This document shows, in pieces, positions 43,415 to 51,582 of a stretch of 64,000 bases of DNA (position 1 is the stretch's first letter; each line of letters starts with the position of its first letter). This DNA is from Chloroflexota bacterium (lineage in GTDB: Bacteria > Chloroflexota > UBA6077 > SHYK01): positions 368,400 through 432,399 of the forward strand of contig SHYK01000001.1 of assembly GCA_009692845.1 (NCBI GenBank), written 5' to 3'. The position numbers were made by a program, and so were the translations under genes. A model generated the notes under the pieces. It was not told the origin of the DNA. It searched no databases and saw nothing but the letters and a program-made list of their open reading frames with translations.

Positions 43415-45061
43415 TCATTGACTAGGTGGGGTGTAGTGGTGGGTGGCTAGCCGCATCGGGCGAGGTATTCGATAGACCGGGAAGGGTTGGCCGAGCTCGA
43501 TGTGGCGGTCGAAATACTCCCAACGGGCGAGACCGTCGTCACTCTCCGGTTCGAGCAAGTAGATGAGGAGATTGCCCAGCCGTTGACCTGCGAAAACGAC
43601 GAGGTCCCCCGCTGCAAAGCTGACCCGCCGTCGCTCTTTACGGACGGTGAGCACGGTCTCGAAGCGTTCGATGCCGGTGCAGATGTCCGGACTGTGGGTC
43701 TTTTCGGTGGCGAGCGCGACGTAGGCTTCGATTTCGAGGTCCACGTCCTCGGTCAGCGCTTGCACCTCAATATTGTGCTGAAGCAGCTTGGGCCCGATCT
43801 CGGGCGCTCGGATCAAGTAGGCGTACGGGCGAGGGACCGCGACGGTCGGGACGAAGCGCGCGTAATGGGGAGTTCGGTAGGCGGTCAGGCGTCGCCCAGG
43901 GATGCGACGGGCCCGAATGGACGGTGCATCGTAGGCGAGGATCTCCGCTTCCTCTAAATAGTGCACCGGCCAATCGAATTCGAGACTTCCATCTGCTGCC
44001 CGGCGCGCCGCCCCGTAGTTAATCCCCACGAGGTCGTCGGGCTGAGGGTTCCTCCCCCGCCGGATGGTGTCCACACCGGCCTGGTCGACGGTCGCCATGA
44101 TCTCTTCTGGGTGAGCGGCGACGTACTTCATGATCTCAAGAAGATAGGCCCGGATAGTCTCGACCCGAGCCGGGAAATCGATGTACGAGTAGGTTTCCAG
44201 CAGGACGTCCATCCGCCCGGTTAGACCCCGGTAGTGGCTGCCGAACCGCGGGAGCCCCGGGTAGGTCTCCCAACCGCTGGCTGGATCGTCCTGGTCACGG
44301 TAGTTTCCATAGAAGAAGCCGCGCCGGCCGATGCTCGCTTGGACCGATTCGGCGACGCTGGGCAACAGCTCCGTGCGGGCGTACTCGATTGGGCCGGGGT
44401 GGCCGCTCATCGAGAGATGGGCAGTGTCGAAAGTGAGGTCGTAGGCGTGGATCGAGCCATCGGTGGTGTGGCAGTCCACAAACACGTGGGGCCACCATTG
44501 GCCATACAGTCGCGACAGATGGTTTGACTCCACCGCCTCCTGTTTCATGTAGTCCCGATTGAGGTTCCAGCCCTCTCCAGTGTTCCGCGTTCCGACCCCG
44601 CCGGGCGGTCCGATCTGCCCTTCCAGAGTGGCCAGGTCAAGCTTTCGATTTTCGGTTGAGATCCGGTCATTCCCGTCCGGGTTCAGAATGGGTACCACGA
44701 CCAGGGTTAGCCGATCGAGAAGGTCCGGTTCCAGTCCTTCCAGGGTGAGCTCGCGCATCAGGGCGAGCATGGCCTCTTTGCCCTCGACTTCCCCGGCATG
44801 GATGTTGCAGTTGATCATTAGGATCGGGATGCCGAGTCGACGGGCAGCGCCCGTCGTGAAAGCTCCGCGATGGGAGAGCACCACTACCGGCATGTCGCGC
44901 CCTTCGGCGGAAGTGCCCATCGAACGGACCCGCACGCGAGGGTTGTCCCTCCGGAGCCTTCGCAAGAATGCGACGACATCCGCGTGAAGAGATGTCTCTC
45001 GATAGTTGGTTCGCTCGGCCCGATTGAGCAGGGGAGGCAGGTTTCGTGCCAATATTTCCAT
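43415..45061 (-). CDS. M14-family zinc carboxypeptidase-like protein
   Basis: A 548-residue predicted metallopeptidase. The zinc motif HAGE (His88, Glu91) sits in NCNIHAGEVEGKEAML. The segment LNPDGNDR and the later FVDCHTTDG supply the family's Asn/Arg region and third ligand (His198), and LETYSY near 270 may hold the catalytic Glu. The C-terminal 230 residues are an extra beta-rich region. No signal peptide is seen, so it is probably cytosolic. It is divergent from an S9 peptidase gene 77 bp away; together they suggest peptide utilisation. Confidence 0.87.
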   Translation of the reverse strand: MEILARNLPPLLNRAERTNYRETSLHADVVAFLRRLRRDNPRVRVRSMGTSAEGRDMPVVVLSHRGAFTTGAARRLGIPILMINCNIHAGEVEGKEAMLALMRELTLEGLEPDLLDRLTLVVVPILNPDGNDRISTENRKLDLATLEGQIGPPGGVGTRNTGEGWNLNRDYMKQEAVESNHLSRLYGQWWPHVFVDCHTTDGSIHAYDLTFDTAHLSMSGHPGPIEYARTELLPSVAESVQASIGRRGFFYGNYRDQDDPASGWETYPGLPRFGSHYRGLTGRMDVLLETYSYIDFPARVETIRAYLLEIMKYVAAHPEEIMATVDQAGVDTIRRGRNPQPDDLVGINYGAARRAADGSLEFDWPVHYLEEAEILAYDAPSIRARRIPGRRLTAYRTPHYARFVPTVAVPRPYAYLIRAPEIGPKLLQHNIEVQALTEDVDLEIEAYVALATEKTHSPDICTGIERFETVLTVRKERRRVSFAAGDLVVFAGQRLGNLLIYLLEPESDDGLARWEYFDRHIELGQPFPVYRIPRPMRLATHHYTPPSQ

Positions 45062-45086
45062 CCTCGGTTCCTATTCTGAATTCCAG

Positions 45087-45114
45087 ATTCTAGCCAGGTC
45101 GCGCATGCCGGCAA
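45087..45114 (-). promoter_or_regulatory. Promoter for the M14 peptidase gene
   Basis: On the minus strand, TTGCCG (45114-45109) and TAGAAT (45092-45087) are separated by 16 bp, about 26 nt before the ATG at 45061. It matches the sigma70 consensus at 4 and 5 of 6 positions. Confidence 0.5.
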
Positions 45115-45125
45115 GGTCGTTCCAC

Positions 45126-45131
45126 TATTAT
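45126..45131 (+). promoter_or_regulatory. -10 element for a probably leaderless S9 peptidase message
   Basis: TATTAT ends 7 nt before the GTG at 45139, which lacks any Shine-Dalgarno sequence. Transcription would start at or beside the start codon, which indicates a leaderless mRNA. No good -35 is seen. Confidence 0.4.
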
Positions 45132-45138
45132 TGGCGCC

Positions 45139-47328
45139 GTGGCGATCCCTAGCGAGCAACCAGCCGAGCTTTCCCTGGACCGAGTGGTGCAATATCCGCG
45201 GCCTGGGACCAATGGGCCGTCCGCCTTCGCCTTCTCGCCGGACAGTCGAATGCTCACCTTCCTCTGGAGCGATCGCTCCGATTCGGCACGGGATCTGTGG
45301 GCGATGGATGTGGAGTCGGGCCAGCGGCGAATCCTGGTCAGTGCTGACCAGCTTGGAGCGGCGGAGGGCGATCTGCCTCCGGAAGAAACGCTGCGTAGGG
45401 AGCGGCAACGAGTCCGGGACGGTGGCATCACTCAGTATCAATGGGCGAAGAACGCCGACCGGATCCTGATTCCGTTCAACGGGCAACTTTACGTAACAAG
45501 TGGAAACGGCGAGCGCCCGCGGCACGTGGCCCCGGCCGACTCGGCCGCCGTCGATGCCCGCTTGACGCCGGATGGGACCCAGGTCGTCTTCGCCCGGGAT
45601 CGCGAGCTGTGGGTCGCATCGGTCGAAACCGGTATCGCGGTTGGACTGACTTCCGACAGCACCCCTACGATCAGCAATGGGGTAGCGGAGTTCATCGCCC
45701 AGGAGGAGATGGGTCGCCCGAATGGGTTCTGGATCGCGCCGGACGGTGCTCGAATTGCCTACGCTCAGGTAGACGAGGGCGATGTTCCCGAATACCCGAT
45801 CGTGCATCAGGGCTTGGACAGCTGGCGTATCGAGCACCACCGTTATCCTTTTACGGGGGCGGCCAATGTGCGGGTCCGGCTCGGGGTTCTTCCGCTGCAG
45901 GGTGGGCCCACCCAATGGCTGGATCTTGAATCTCCGCATCATGAGTCTCCGCATCCTGAGTCTCATGAAGACTTGTATCTCGCGCGGGTCGATTGGCAGA
46001 CGAATGATTGTTTGCTGGTGCAGGTGGAGTCGCGGGACCAGACCCGGCTAGAGCTACGCGCCTACGATCCGGCATCAGGTGGGCAGCGCCGGCTGGTCCT
46101 GGAGGAGTCGGAGACCTGGATCAACCTGCATAGCGACCTCAAGATCCTGGCGGACGGCCGATTCATCTGGGCGTCCGAACGATCCGGGTTCAAGCACCTC
46201 TCGCTCCACGACCCGGATGGCCGGCTCATTCGGGAGCTGACCGACGGGTTGTGGCCGGTCGATGCGGTTGCCCACGTAGATGCGACGAGGGAGCGGCTGT
46301 ACTTCACGGCCGGTCGGGAGTCGCCACTCGAACGGCACGTTTACGCGGTGTCACTGGCGGGGGGCGAAGTCACTCGGCTCACTCAGGAGCCCGGTTTCCA
46401 CTCGGCCATCTTTGCCCCCGACGGCGACCGATTCGTGCATTCCTGGGAGTCGGTGACGCGGCCCAGCCGGATGGAGATTGAGTCGCTCACCGGCGGTCCA
46501 TCCATTCTGGTACACGATCCGGGCGATGGGGCAGCGATCGCCGCCGACCTCAATCCGCCGGAGCTCGTGCAGCTAACCGCGGTCGATGGGACTCAGCTCT
46601 ATGGAGCCATCTACCGGCCGGGGGGTGGCGACCGAGGCCCGGCCCGCCCGTCCATCGTGTCGGTCTACGGAGGGCCGCATGCCCAAACGGTGACGAATAC
46701 CTGGGGAATGACGGTGGATATGCGGGCTCAATATCTCTGTAGCCTGGGCTTTGTGGTGTTCAAGCTGGACGGACGGGGATCTGCCCGCCGCGGGCTGGCT
46801 TTCGAAGCCGCCTTGAAACGACGGTTCGGCACGGTTGAAGTAGAGGATCAGGTGGCGGGGGTCGCTTGGTTGACGGCCCAAGGGATCGCGGACCCGGGTC
46901 GGGTGGGCATCTACGGTTGGAGCTACGGAGGCTACCTGTCCGCCCTCTGTGTCATGAGATGCCCGGAGGCGTTTCAGGCCGGAGTGGCCGGCGCTCCGGT
47001 GGCCGACTGGGATGGCTATGACACCCACTACACGGAACGCTACATGGGGATGCCCGCCGAAAATGCAGCGGGCTACCGGGACGCGTCACTTTTGACCCAC
47101 GCGGTGGAGCTGCAGGGCAAGCTGATGATCGTCCACGGCCTGGTCGACGAAAACGTGCACTTCCGACACAGCGCACGACTGATTGCCGCCCTGGAGCAAG
47201 CGGAAAAGAGTTTCGATCTGCTGGTGCTTCCGGAGGAGCGGCATGGGCTGCGACCGACCGCTCAGAATCGCTCGGTCCGGCGGCTACTGGAGCAACGGGT
47301 TGCCCGCTTCTTCCAGGACAATTTGTAA
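45139..47328 (+). CDS. Dipeptidyl-peptidase IV-like S9 family serine peptidase
   Basis: A 729-residue prolyl-oligopeptidase-clan enzyme. The N-terminal two thirds is a beta-propeller (for example FAFSPDSRMLTFLWSDRSDS; DLWAMDVESG), with the DPP-IV-type Glu pair region EFIAQEEMGRPNGFW that binds the substrate N-terminus. The C-terminal alpha/beta-hydrolase domain has the nucleophile in GWSYGG (Ser595), Asp670 in HGLVDENVH and His702 in EERHGL, a complete triad. No signal peptide is visible, so it should be cytosolic and cleave X-Pro or X-Ala dipeptides from peptides. It is divergent from the M14 gene. Confidence 0.93.
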   Translation: MAIPSEQPAELSLDRVVQYPRPGTNGPSAFAFSPDSRMLTFLWSDRSDSARDLWAMDVESGQRRILVSADQLGAAEGDLPPEETLRRERQRVRDGGITQYQWAKNADRILIPFNGQLYVTSGNGERPRHVAPADSAAVDARLTPDGTQVVFARDRELWVASVETGIAVGLTSDSTPTISNGVAEFIAQEEMGRPNGFWIAPDGARIAYAQVDEGDVPEYPIVHQGLDSWRIEHHRYPFTGAANVRVRLGVLPLQGGPTQWLDLESPHHESPHPESHEDLYLARVDWQTNDCLLVQVESRDQTRLELRAYDPASGGQRRLVLEESETWINLHSDLKILADGRFIWASERSGFKHLSLHDPDGRLIRELTDGLWPVDAVAHVDATRERLYFTAGRESPLERHVYAVSLAGGEVTRLTQEPGFHSAIFAPDGDRFVHSWESVTRPSRMEIESLTGGPSILVHDPGDGAAIAADLNPPELVQLTAVDGTQLYGAIYRPGGGDRGPARPSIVSVYGGPHAQTVTNTWGMTVDMRAQYLCSLGFVVFKLDGRGSARRGLAFEAALKRRFGTVEVEDQVAGVAWLTAQGIADPGRVGIYGWSYGGYLSALCVMRCPEAFQAGVAGAPVADWDGYDTHYTERYMGMPAENAAGYRDASLLTHAVELQGKLMIVHGLVDENVHFRHSARLIAALEQAEKSFDLLVLPEERHGLRPTAQNRSVRRLLEQRVARFFQDNL

Positions 47329-47364
47329 AGGCAAGCGTTCGGGCTGCCCTTTGGGAGGATCGCC

Positions 47365-48333
47365 CTACAGCCAGTTTTTTCGCTTGAAGGCTAGCCAGAG
47401 CGCGGTGATCGCTCCGACCATTAGAGCTAAAGAAAGCGGATAGCCGATTTCCCACCCAAGCTCCGGCATGTTCACGAAATTCATGCCGTAAATACCGGCG
47501 ATCAGCGTCGGGACCATGAGCCCTACGGTAAGCGCGGTCAGAGTGCGCATGGTCTGGTTGAGGTGGTTGGCCGTGACCGAGAGCTGCGACTCCAATGCAG
47601 TGGTAAGCAGATCACGCTGGAGATCCACGGTATCCATCACTCGGATGGAGTGGTCATAGACGTCAGCCAGGTAGGGAATAAGGGAGCGCGGGAACACCGG
47701 CACGTCACGGCGAATCAGCTCGTTCAGGATGTCGCGGGACGGCGCCAGGATCCTTCGGAGCCCGATGAGCTCCCGCCGCAATGCGAACATTTCCTGGATA
47801 GTGCCGCCGTTGTGCGCGGTGAATACTGCCGCCTCCACCTCGTCAATCCGCTCGGCAATGGCGTCGACAACTGGGAAATAGGCGTCGATCACGGCATCAA
47901 ACAGGGTGTAGACCTGATAAGCGACGCCGTGGCGGCGGTCCTCATGGCCGCTGGCCCAGCGCTCAATCGCGGTCAGGATTTCCGGAACGGATCCTTCGTG
48001 AAGGGTGACAAAATAGTTGCTGCCCCAAAAGCAATGCACCTCGCGAGTCTTGATCCGCTGGTCGGGCCCCACTGCGGCGGCGTAGATGACGATGAAGTAG
48101 TAGCCATCGTAGTCGTCTACCTTCGGCCGCTGCCCGCGTCGAGCCGCGTCTTCGAGGGCCAGTTCGTGAAAGCCGAATTCGGCGCCCAGCAGTGCCAGAT
48201 CAGCCTCGACTGGATCCTGAATGTCGAGCCAGAGAACTACCCCTCGCTCGGCGAGCACCTCGAGGATGGTGTCCGGATCGATCTCTTTGACCGTTCCGTC
48301 ACGGAGGTGGGCGACCGCATGCCGCTCTGACAA
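47365..48333 (-). CDS. corA: CorA-family Mg2+/Co2+ transporter
   Basis: A 322-residue pentameric divalent-cation channel of the cytoplasmic membrane. TTG 48333 follows AGGGAG closely. A cytosolic alpha/beta domain with the long stalk helix (RRELIGLRRILAPSRDILN) leads to two C-terminal membrane helices, the first ending in the selectivity motif YGMNF, the second followed by the basic tail KRKNW. It ends a minus-strand run that begins at frdA. A second, unrelated Mg2+ transporter (mgtE) lies 8 kb away. Confidence 0.94.
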   Translation of the reverse strand: MSERHAVAHLRDGTVKEIDPDTILEVLAERGVVLWLDIQDPVEADLALLGAEFGFHELALEDAARRGQRPKVDDYDGYYFIVIYAAAVGPDQRIKTREVHCFWGSNYFVTLHEGSVPEILTAIERWASGHEDRRHGVAYQVYTLFDAVIDAYFPVVDAIAERIDEVEAAVFTAHNGGTIQEMFALRRELIGLRRILAPSRDILNELIRRDVPVFPRSLIPYLADVYDHSIRVMDTVDLQRDLLTTALESQLSVTANHLNQTMRTLTALTVGLMVPTLIAGIYGMNFVNMPELGWEIGYPLSLALMVGAITALWLAFKRKNWL

Positions 48334-48378
48334 AGAAGCTCCCTTATTTTGGCCGGGCGGATTCGGAAGATGGGTTGG

Positions 48379-48924
48379 CTAGCTGGTGGACGACGGCGTT
48401 CGTTCCGCGGCGTAGGTCATCAGCGCGTTGACCTGCTCCTCGTTGGGAGACGCCTGCCAGCGTCGCATCTTAACCAGGTGCAGGGCTTCTTGCGCCGATG
48501 CGCCCTGGGAGACCAGGTAACACGCCGCTAGCAGCGGGGCCCGGCCTACTCCGTGCGTGCAATGGATGTAGACCTTCTCTCCCTGGCTGATCCTCGCTCC
48601 GATCCAAGCGGCCCCGGTGCGGAGATCCGACTGGGCCAGGGCGGTGGCGTCAGGGGTTGGGAGCCGTAGGTAAGCGATCCCGTTGCGGGCGAGGGCGGCC
48701 TCATCGTCGGTGGCCTCTTCTCGGCAGTCGGCAATCGCCCGAATGCCCAGGTGCCGCAGTCGGGGCACATCCCGGGAGCGAACCGCTCCCCCTACCGCCA
48801 TCTCATCGGTGATCCAGGAGAGATTGAGCCGGGTAGGCGCAAACTCAGCGATGCGCGCGAAGCCTTTGCGCCCAAATCGCAGCAGCTCCTCGATGAGCCG
48901 CCCGTAACCCGAGCGGGGGAGCAT
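48379..48924 (-). CDS. Dual-specificity/tyrosine phosphatase-like protein
   Basis: ATG 48924 gives 181 residues with LNLSWITDEMAVGGAV, the typical DSP start of the fold, and the signature HCTHGVGRAP, with nucleophile Cys122 and Arg128 (C-x5-R). The general-acid loop is probably DATALAQSD near 92-100. It should dephosphorylate phosphoprotein or another phosphate ester in the cytosol. A longer frame upstream lacks family similarity and overlaps the trxB end. It lies between trxB and corA in a same-strand run. Confidence 0.88.
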   Translation of the reverse strand: MLPRSGYGRLIEELLRFGRKGFARIAEFAPTRLNLSWITDEMAVGGAVRSRDVPRLRHLGIRAIADCREEATDDEAALARNGIAYLRLPTPDATALAQSDLRTGAAWIGARISQGEKVYIHCTHGVGRAPLLAACYLVSQGASAQEALHLVKMRRWQASPNEEQVNALMTYAAERTPSSTS

Positions 48925-48988
48925 CTCGCGGGCAGGGGACTGCGCAGAAAACCGTTGCGCGGGGGCCGATGGATCGAAATGTCCGGGC

Positions 48989-49939
48989 TTAGCTTCGGGC
49001 ACTTTTTGCTTTGAAGGCCTGATCCTCAATGTAGTGCTCGGCGGCAATCGCCGCTGTCGTGGCGTCGCCGACAGCGGTCGTGATCTGGCGAGCGAGCTGG
49101 GATCGGACGTCGCCCGCCGCATAAAGGCCGGGTACGCCGGTCTCCATGTGATCGTTGGTCAGGAGAAAGCCCTGCTCGTCATGGTTCAAGTGCCCGGAGA
49201 AGAGCCCGCTATTCGGGCTGAACCCGATGAAGACAAAGACCCCATCCAGTGGAACCTTCGTGACCGAGCCATCCTTCAAGCTGCGGACTGCCGCCCACTC
49301 CACATTCGGGGAGCCGCCAATTTCATCAATGACTGCGCTGGTGATGAACTCGATCTTCGGGTTCGCTTTCGCTTTCGCCTGGAGGTCTGGCGACGCCCGA
49401 AACTCGTCACGTCGGTGAATGATGTAGACCTTGGAAGCATGCCGAGTGAGATAAATGCCTTCCTGGAAAGCCGAGTCTCCGCCTCCAGCGACGGCCACGA
49501 CCTTATTCCGGAAAAGCGGGCCATCGCAGACCGCGCAGTAGGAGACGCCGTGCCCCGCCATCTCCGCTTCTCCAGGAACCTCCAGCTTCTTGGGTACCCC
49601 CCCCGCGGTCATGATCACCGTCTTGGATCGGTATTCGGTACCTTCTTCGGTTTCGGTGATAAACATCCCATCGTTGGCTTTGATCGCGGTAACGCTGGCT
49701 TGCTCGATCTCGAGACCAAACTTGCGAGCATGCTCTTCCATTTTCTGAGCGAGCTCGAAGCCGGTCGTCGAGATGAAACCCGGATAGTCTTCGATGAGAT
49801 CGGTATTGAGCAGCTCCCCGCCTGGGGCGAGCTTCTCAATCAGCACGGAGTGAAGATTGGCCCGGGCCGCATACAGACCGGCGGTCAACCCAGCCGGCCC
49901 CGCCCCAACAATCAATACATCCCAAATTTCGTCGGTCAA
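48989..49939 (-). CDS. trxB: Thioredoxin-disulfide reductase
   Basis: FAD/NADPH flavoprotein reducing thioredoxin. TTG 49939 is preceded by AGGAG 11 nt upstream; length is 316 residues. The FAD motif GAGPAGLTAGLYAARA lies near 12-27, the redox pair CAVCDG has Cys135 and Cys138, the NADPH-binding segment is VAVAGGGDSAFQEG, and the C-terminal FAD motif is GLYAAGDVRS. All are intact. It starts 30 nt after frdD and may be part of that transcript. Confidence 0.95.
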   Translation of the reverse strand: MTDEIWDVLIVGAGPAGLTAGLYAARANLHSVLIEKLAPGGELLNTDLIEDYPGFISTTGFELAQKMEEHARKFGLEIEQASVTAIKANDGMFITETEEGTEYRSKTVIMTAGGVPKKLEVPGEAEMAGHGVSYCAVCDGPLFRNKVVAVAGGGDSAFQEGIYLTRHASKVYIIHRRDEFRASPDLQAKAKANPKIEFITSAVIDEIGGSPNVEWAAVRSLKDGSVTKVPLDGVFVFIGFSPNSGLFSGHLNHDEQGFLLTNDHMETGVPGLYAAGDVRSQLARQITTAVGDATTAAIAAEHYIEDQAFKAKSARS

Positions 49940-49969
49940 GTCTGTTGAGCTCCTGGCAGCCGTGGCAGT

Positions 49970-50347
49970 TTAGGCAATCACAAACAGGGTGACCGCCGTA
50001 TATATGGTAGCCGCCAGAGCAGCGCTGTAGCAGAGGTACTCCACTGCGGTCCGCCCGCCATGCAGCCCGAGGTCGAACAGAAGGTAGCGGAAGCGGTGCG
50101 CCCAGTGAAAGAAGGTCAGCGAGAAGACGCCGAACAGAAACACCTTGACCAGGAGGTTCCCCACGGACGCAGGCTGACCCAACAGATGAATGAGTCGAAC
50201 CGTATCGTAGGAAGCGGGCGGGACGGCTCCGCCAGGAATCGCTAGCCCGAACACCAGAATGAGCACCGGAAGAAACATCCCGATCATGCCGGCGCCGCCC
50301 ATGAAGAGTCCCCACCAGAACGGCTCGTTGGTATTGATCTTGTACAT
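49970..50347 (-). CDS. frdD: Fumarate reductase/succinate dehydrogenase membrane subunit D
   Basis: A 125-residue polytopic protein with three hydrophobic helices (GLFMGGAGMIGMFLPVLILV; VFLFGVFSLTFFHWAHRFR; YSAALAATIYTAVTLFVIA) and the FrdD-like start INTNEPFWWGLF. With FrdC it anchors the FrdAB head and carries quinone. It starts 3 nt after the frdC stop. E. coli-type FrdC/FrdD anchors bind no haem; whether this is true here cannot be told from the sequence alone. Confidence 0.9.
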   Translation of the reverse strand: MYKINTNEPFWWGLFMGGAGMIGMFLPVLILVFGLAIPGGAVPPASYDTVRLIHLLGQPASVGNLLVKVFLFGVFSLTFFHWAHRFRYLLFDLGLHGGRTAVEYLCYSAALAATIYTAVTLFVIA

Positions 50348-50350
50348 GCC

Positions 50351-50755
50351 TCAGCCGCCGATCGCTGGAGTTACAAAGACGAAAGCAATGACGAAAGTGG
50401 CCAGTGCCCAGGCGATGAACATCGCTGCGTTCAGGGAGCCGCCCGCGATCGGCTTCGGACCCATTCGGAGGTAAATGAGGGTGCCCGTCGCATTGAAGGC
50501 GGTCCAGGCATGGTAGAGAACGAAGGCCAGGCTAACGAGGCTGAACGCGAACCAGAGAGGCGAGCTCACCAGACTCGCGGGATTCGAATAGGCGCCGGCG
50601 GTGATCTGCGGCAGCTGGGTGACGAAAATGATCGCCCACAGTGCCGCGAACACCGCGGTCAGCTCACGCACCATATAAAGGAAGTAACGGCGATTGCTCA
50701 GCCACCAACCATTTGAAAGGGCCGGACGGTAACCAGGCGCGAGCGGCGCGTGCAT
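50351..50755 (-). CDS. frdC: Fumarate reductase/succinate dehydrogenase membrane subunit C
   Basis: ATG 50755 overlaps the frdB TGA as TGATG; a GTG 15 nt earlier is also in frame. The 134-residue protein begins [19 protein letters not shown] and has three membrane helices (FAALWAIIFVTQLP; LWFAFSLVSLAFVLYHAW; FIAWALATFVIAFVFV), with RYFLYMVRELTA typical of FrdC. It pairs with FrdD as the quinone-reactive anchor. The overlap shows coupled translation with frdB. Confidence 0.91.
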   Translation of the reverse strand: MHAPLAPGYRPALSNGWWLSNRRYFLYMVRELTAVFAALWAIIFVTQLPQITAGAYSNPASLVSSPLWFAFSLVSLAFVLYHAWTAFNATGTLIYLRMGPKPIAGGSLNAAMFIAWALATFVIAFVFVTPAIGG

Positions 50756-51510
50756 CAGCGGTTTCCCCACGGCATCAGCATCGACTTGAACCAGTCATTG
50801 GTAGTGGCCAGCTTCGTTCGCTGAATGGCCGCCGCCGGATCCACGTGCTTCGGGCACACCACCGAGCACTCCCCGACGAAGGTGCATTCCCAAATACCTT
50901 CGGAGCTGCCAATGACCGGCATCCGTTGGTTGCGACCCTGGTCCCGAGAGTCCATGTTGTAGCGGTGGGCCAGAGCGATGGCGGCGGGGCCCAGGAACTT
51001 GGGCTCCATGGCGTAAACCGGGCAGGCGGAGTAGCAGAGCATGCAGTTGATGCACATCCCAAACTGCTTGAAGTCCTCGAGCTCAGCCGGAGTCTGGCGA
51101 AGCTCATGGCCGAGGCCCAGCGGCAGACTATCGAGGTCCTCTCGAATGATGTAGGGCTTGACCTCCGAGAGCTTGTGCATGAAGTCGTCGATGTCGACGA
51201 TCAGATCCCGAACCACCGGAAAGTTTGCCAGCGGCTCGACCCGGACTTCCCGGGGATAGGACTCCCGCAGGAAGGCGGCGCAGGTCAGCTTGGGCGTGCC
51301 ATCGACCATCATGCCGCAGCTCCCGCAAACGCCCATGTGGCACGACCAGCGGAAAGAAAGAGTCCCGTCAATATTGTCTTTGACGTACTGCAGAGCGTCC
51401 AGTACGACCCAGTCATCGTGATACGGAACCGTGTAGGTCTGGACGGTGGGCTCGCGGTCTTGCCCGGGTCGATAACGAGTTACCGCGAGCTTGATGGTGG
51501 ACTCAGTCAT
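50755..51510 (-). CDS. frdB: Fumarate reductase/succinate dehydrogenase iron-sulfur subunit
   Basis: ATG 51510 has GGAGG 5 nt upstream; 251 residues. The N-terminal [2Fe-2S] domain has [16 protein letters not shown]. The C-terminal domain has [14 protein letters not shown] and [17 protein letters not shown], ligating [4Fe-4S] and [3Fe-4S] clusters. It passes electrons between FrdA and the membrane quinone. Gene order A-B-C-D matches E. coli frd; direction in vivo (succinate oxidation or fumarate reduction) cannot be decided. Confidence 0.96.
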   Translation of the reverse strand: MTESTIKLAVTRYRPGQDREPTVQTYTVPYHDDWVVLDALQYVKDNIDGTLSFRWSCHMGVCGSCGMMVDGTPKLTCAAFLRESYPREVRVEPLANFPVVRDLIVDIDDFMHKLSEVKPYIIREDLDSLPLGLGHELRQTPAELEDFKQFGMCINCMLCYSACPVYAMEPKFLGPAAIALAHRYNMDSRDQGRNQRMPVIGSSEGIWECTFVGECSVVCPKHVDPAAAIQRTKLATTNDWFKSMLMPWGNR

Positions 51511-51582
51511 TTCGCCTCCAGCACGAACGTGCAACCTGGTGATCTCGCGAACGTCGCTCCGCCCGCGGCGGGGAATTCGGAA

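Noticed and set aside
47329-47364. Terminator between convergent S9 peptidase and corA
   Set aside because: Only an imperfect stem with bulges can be drawn; support is too weak to list.
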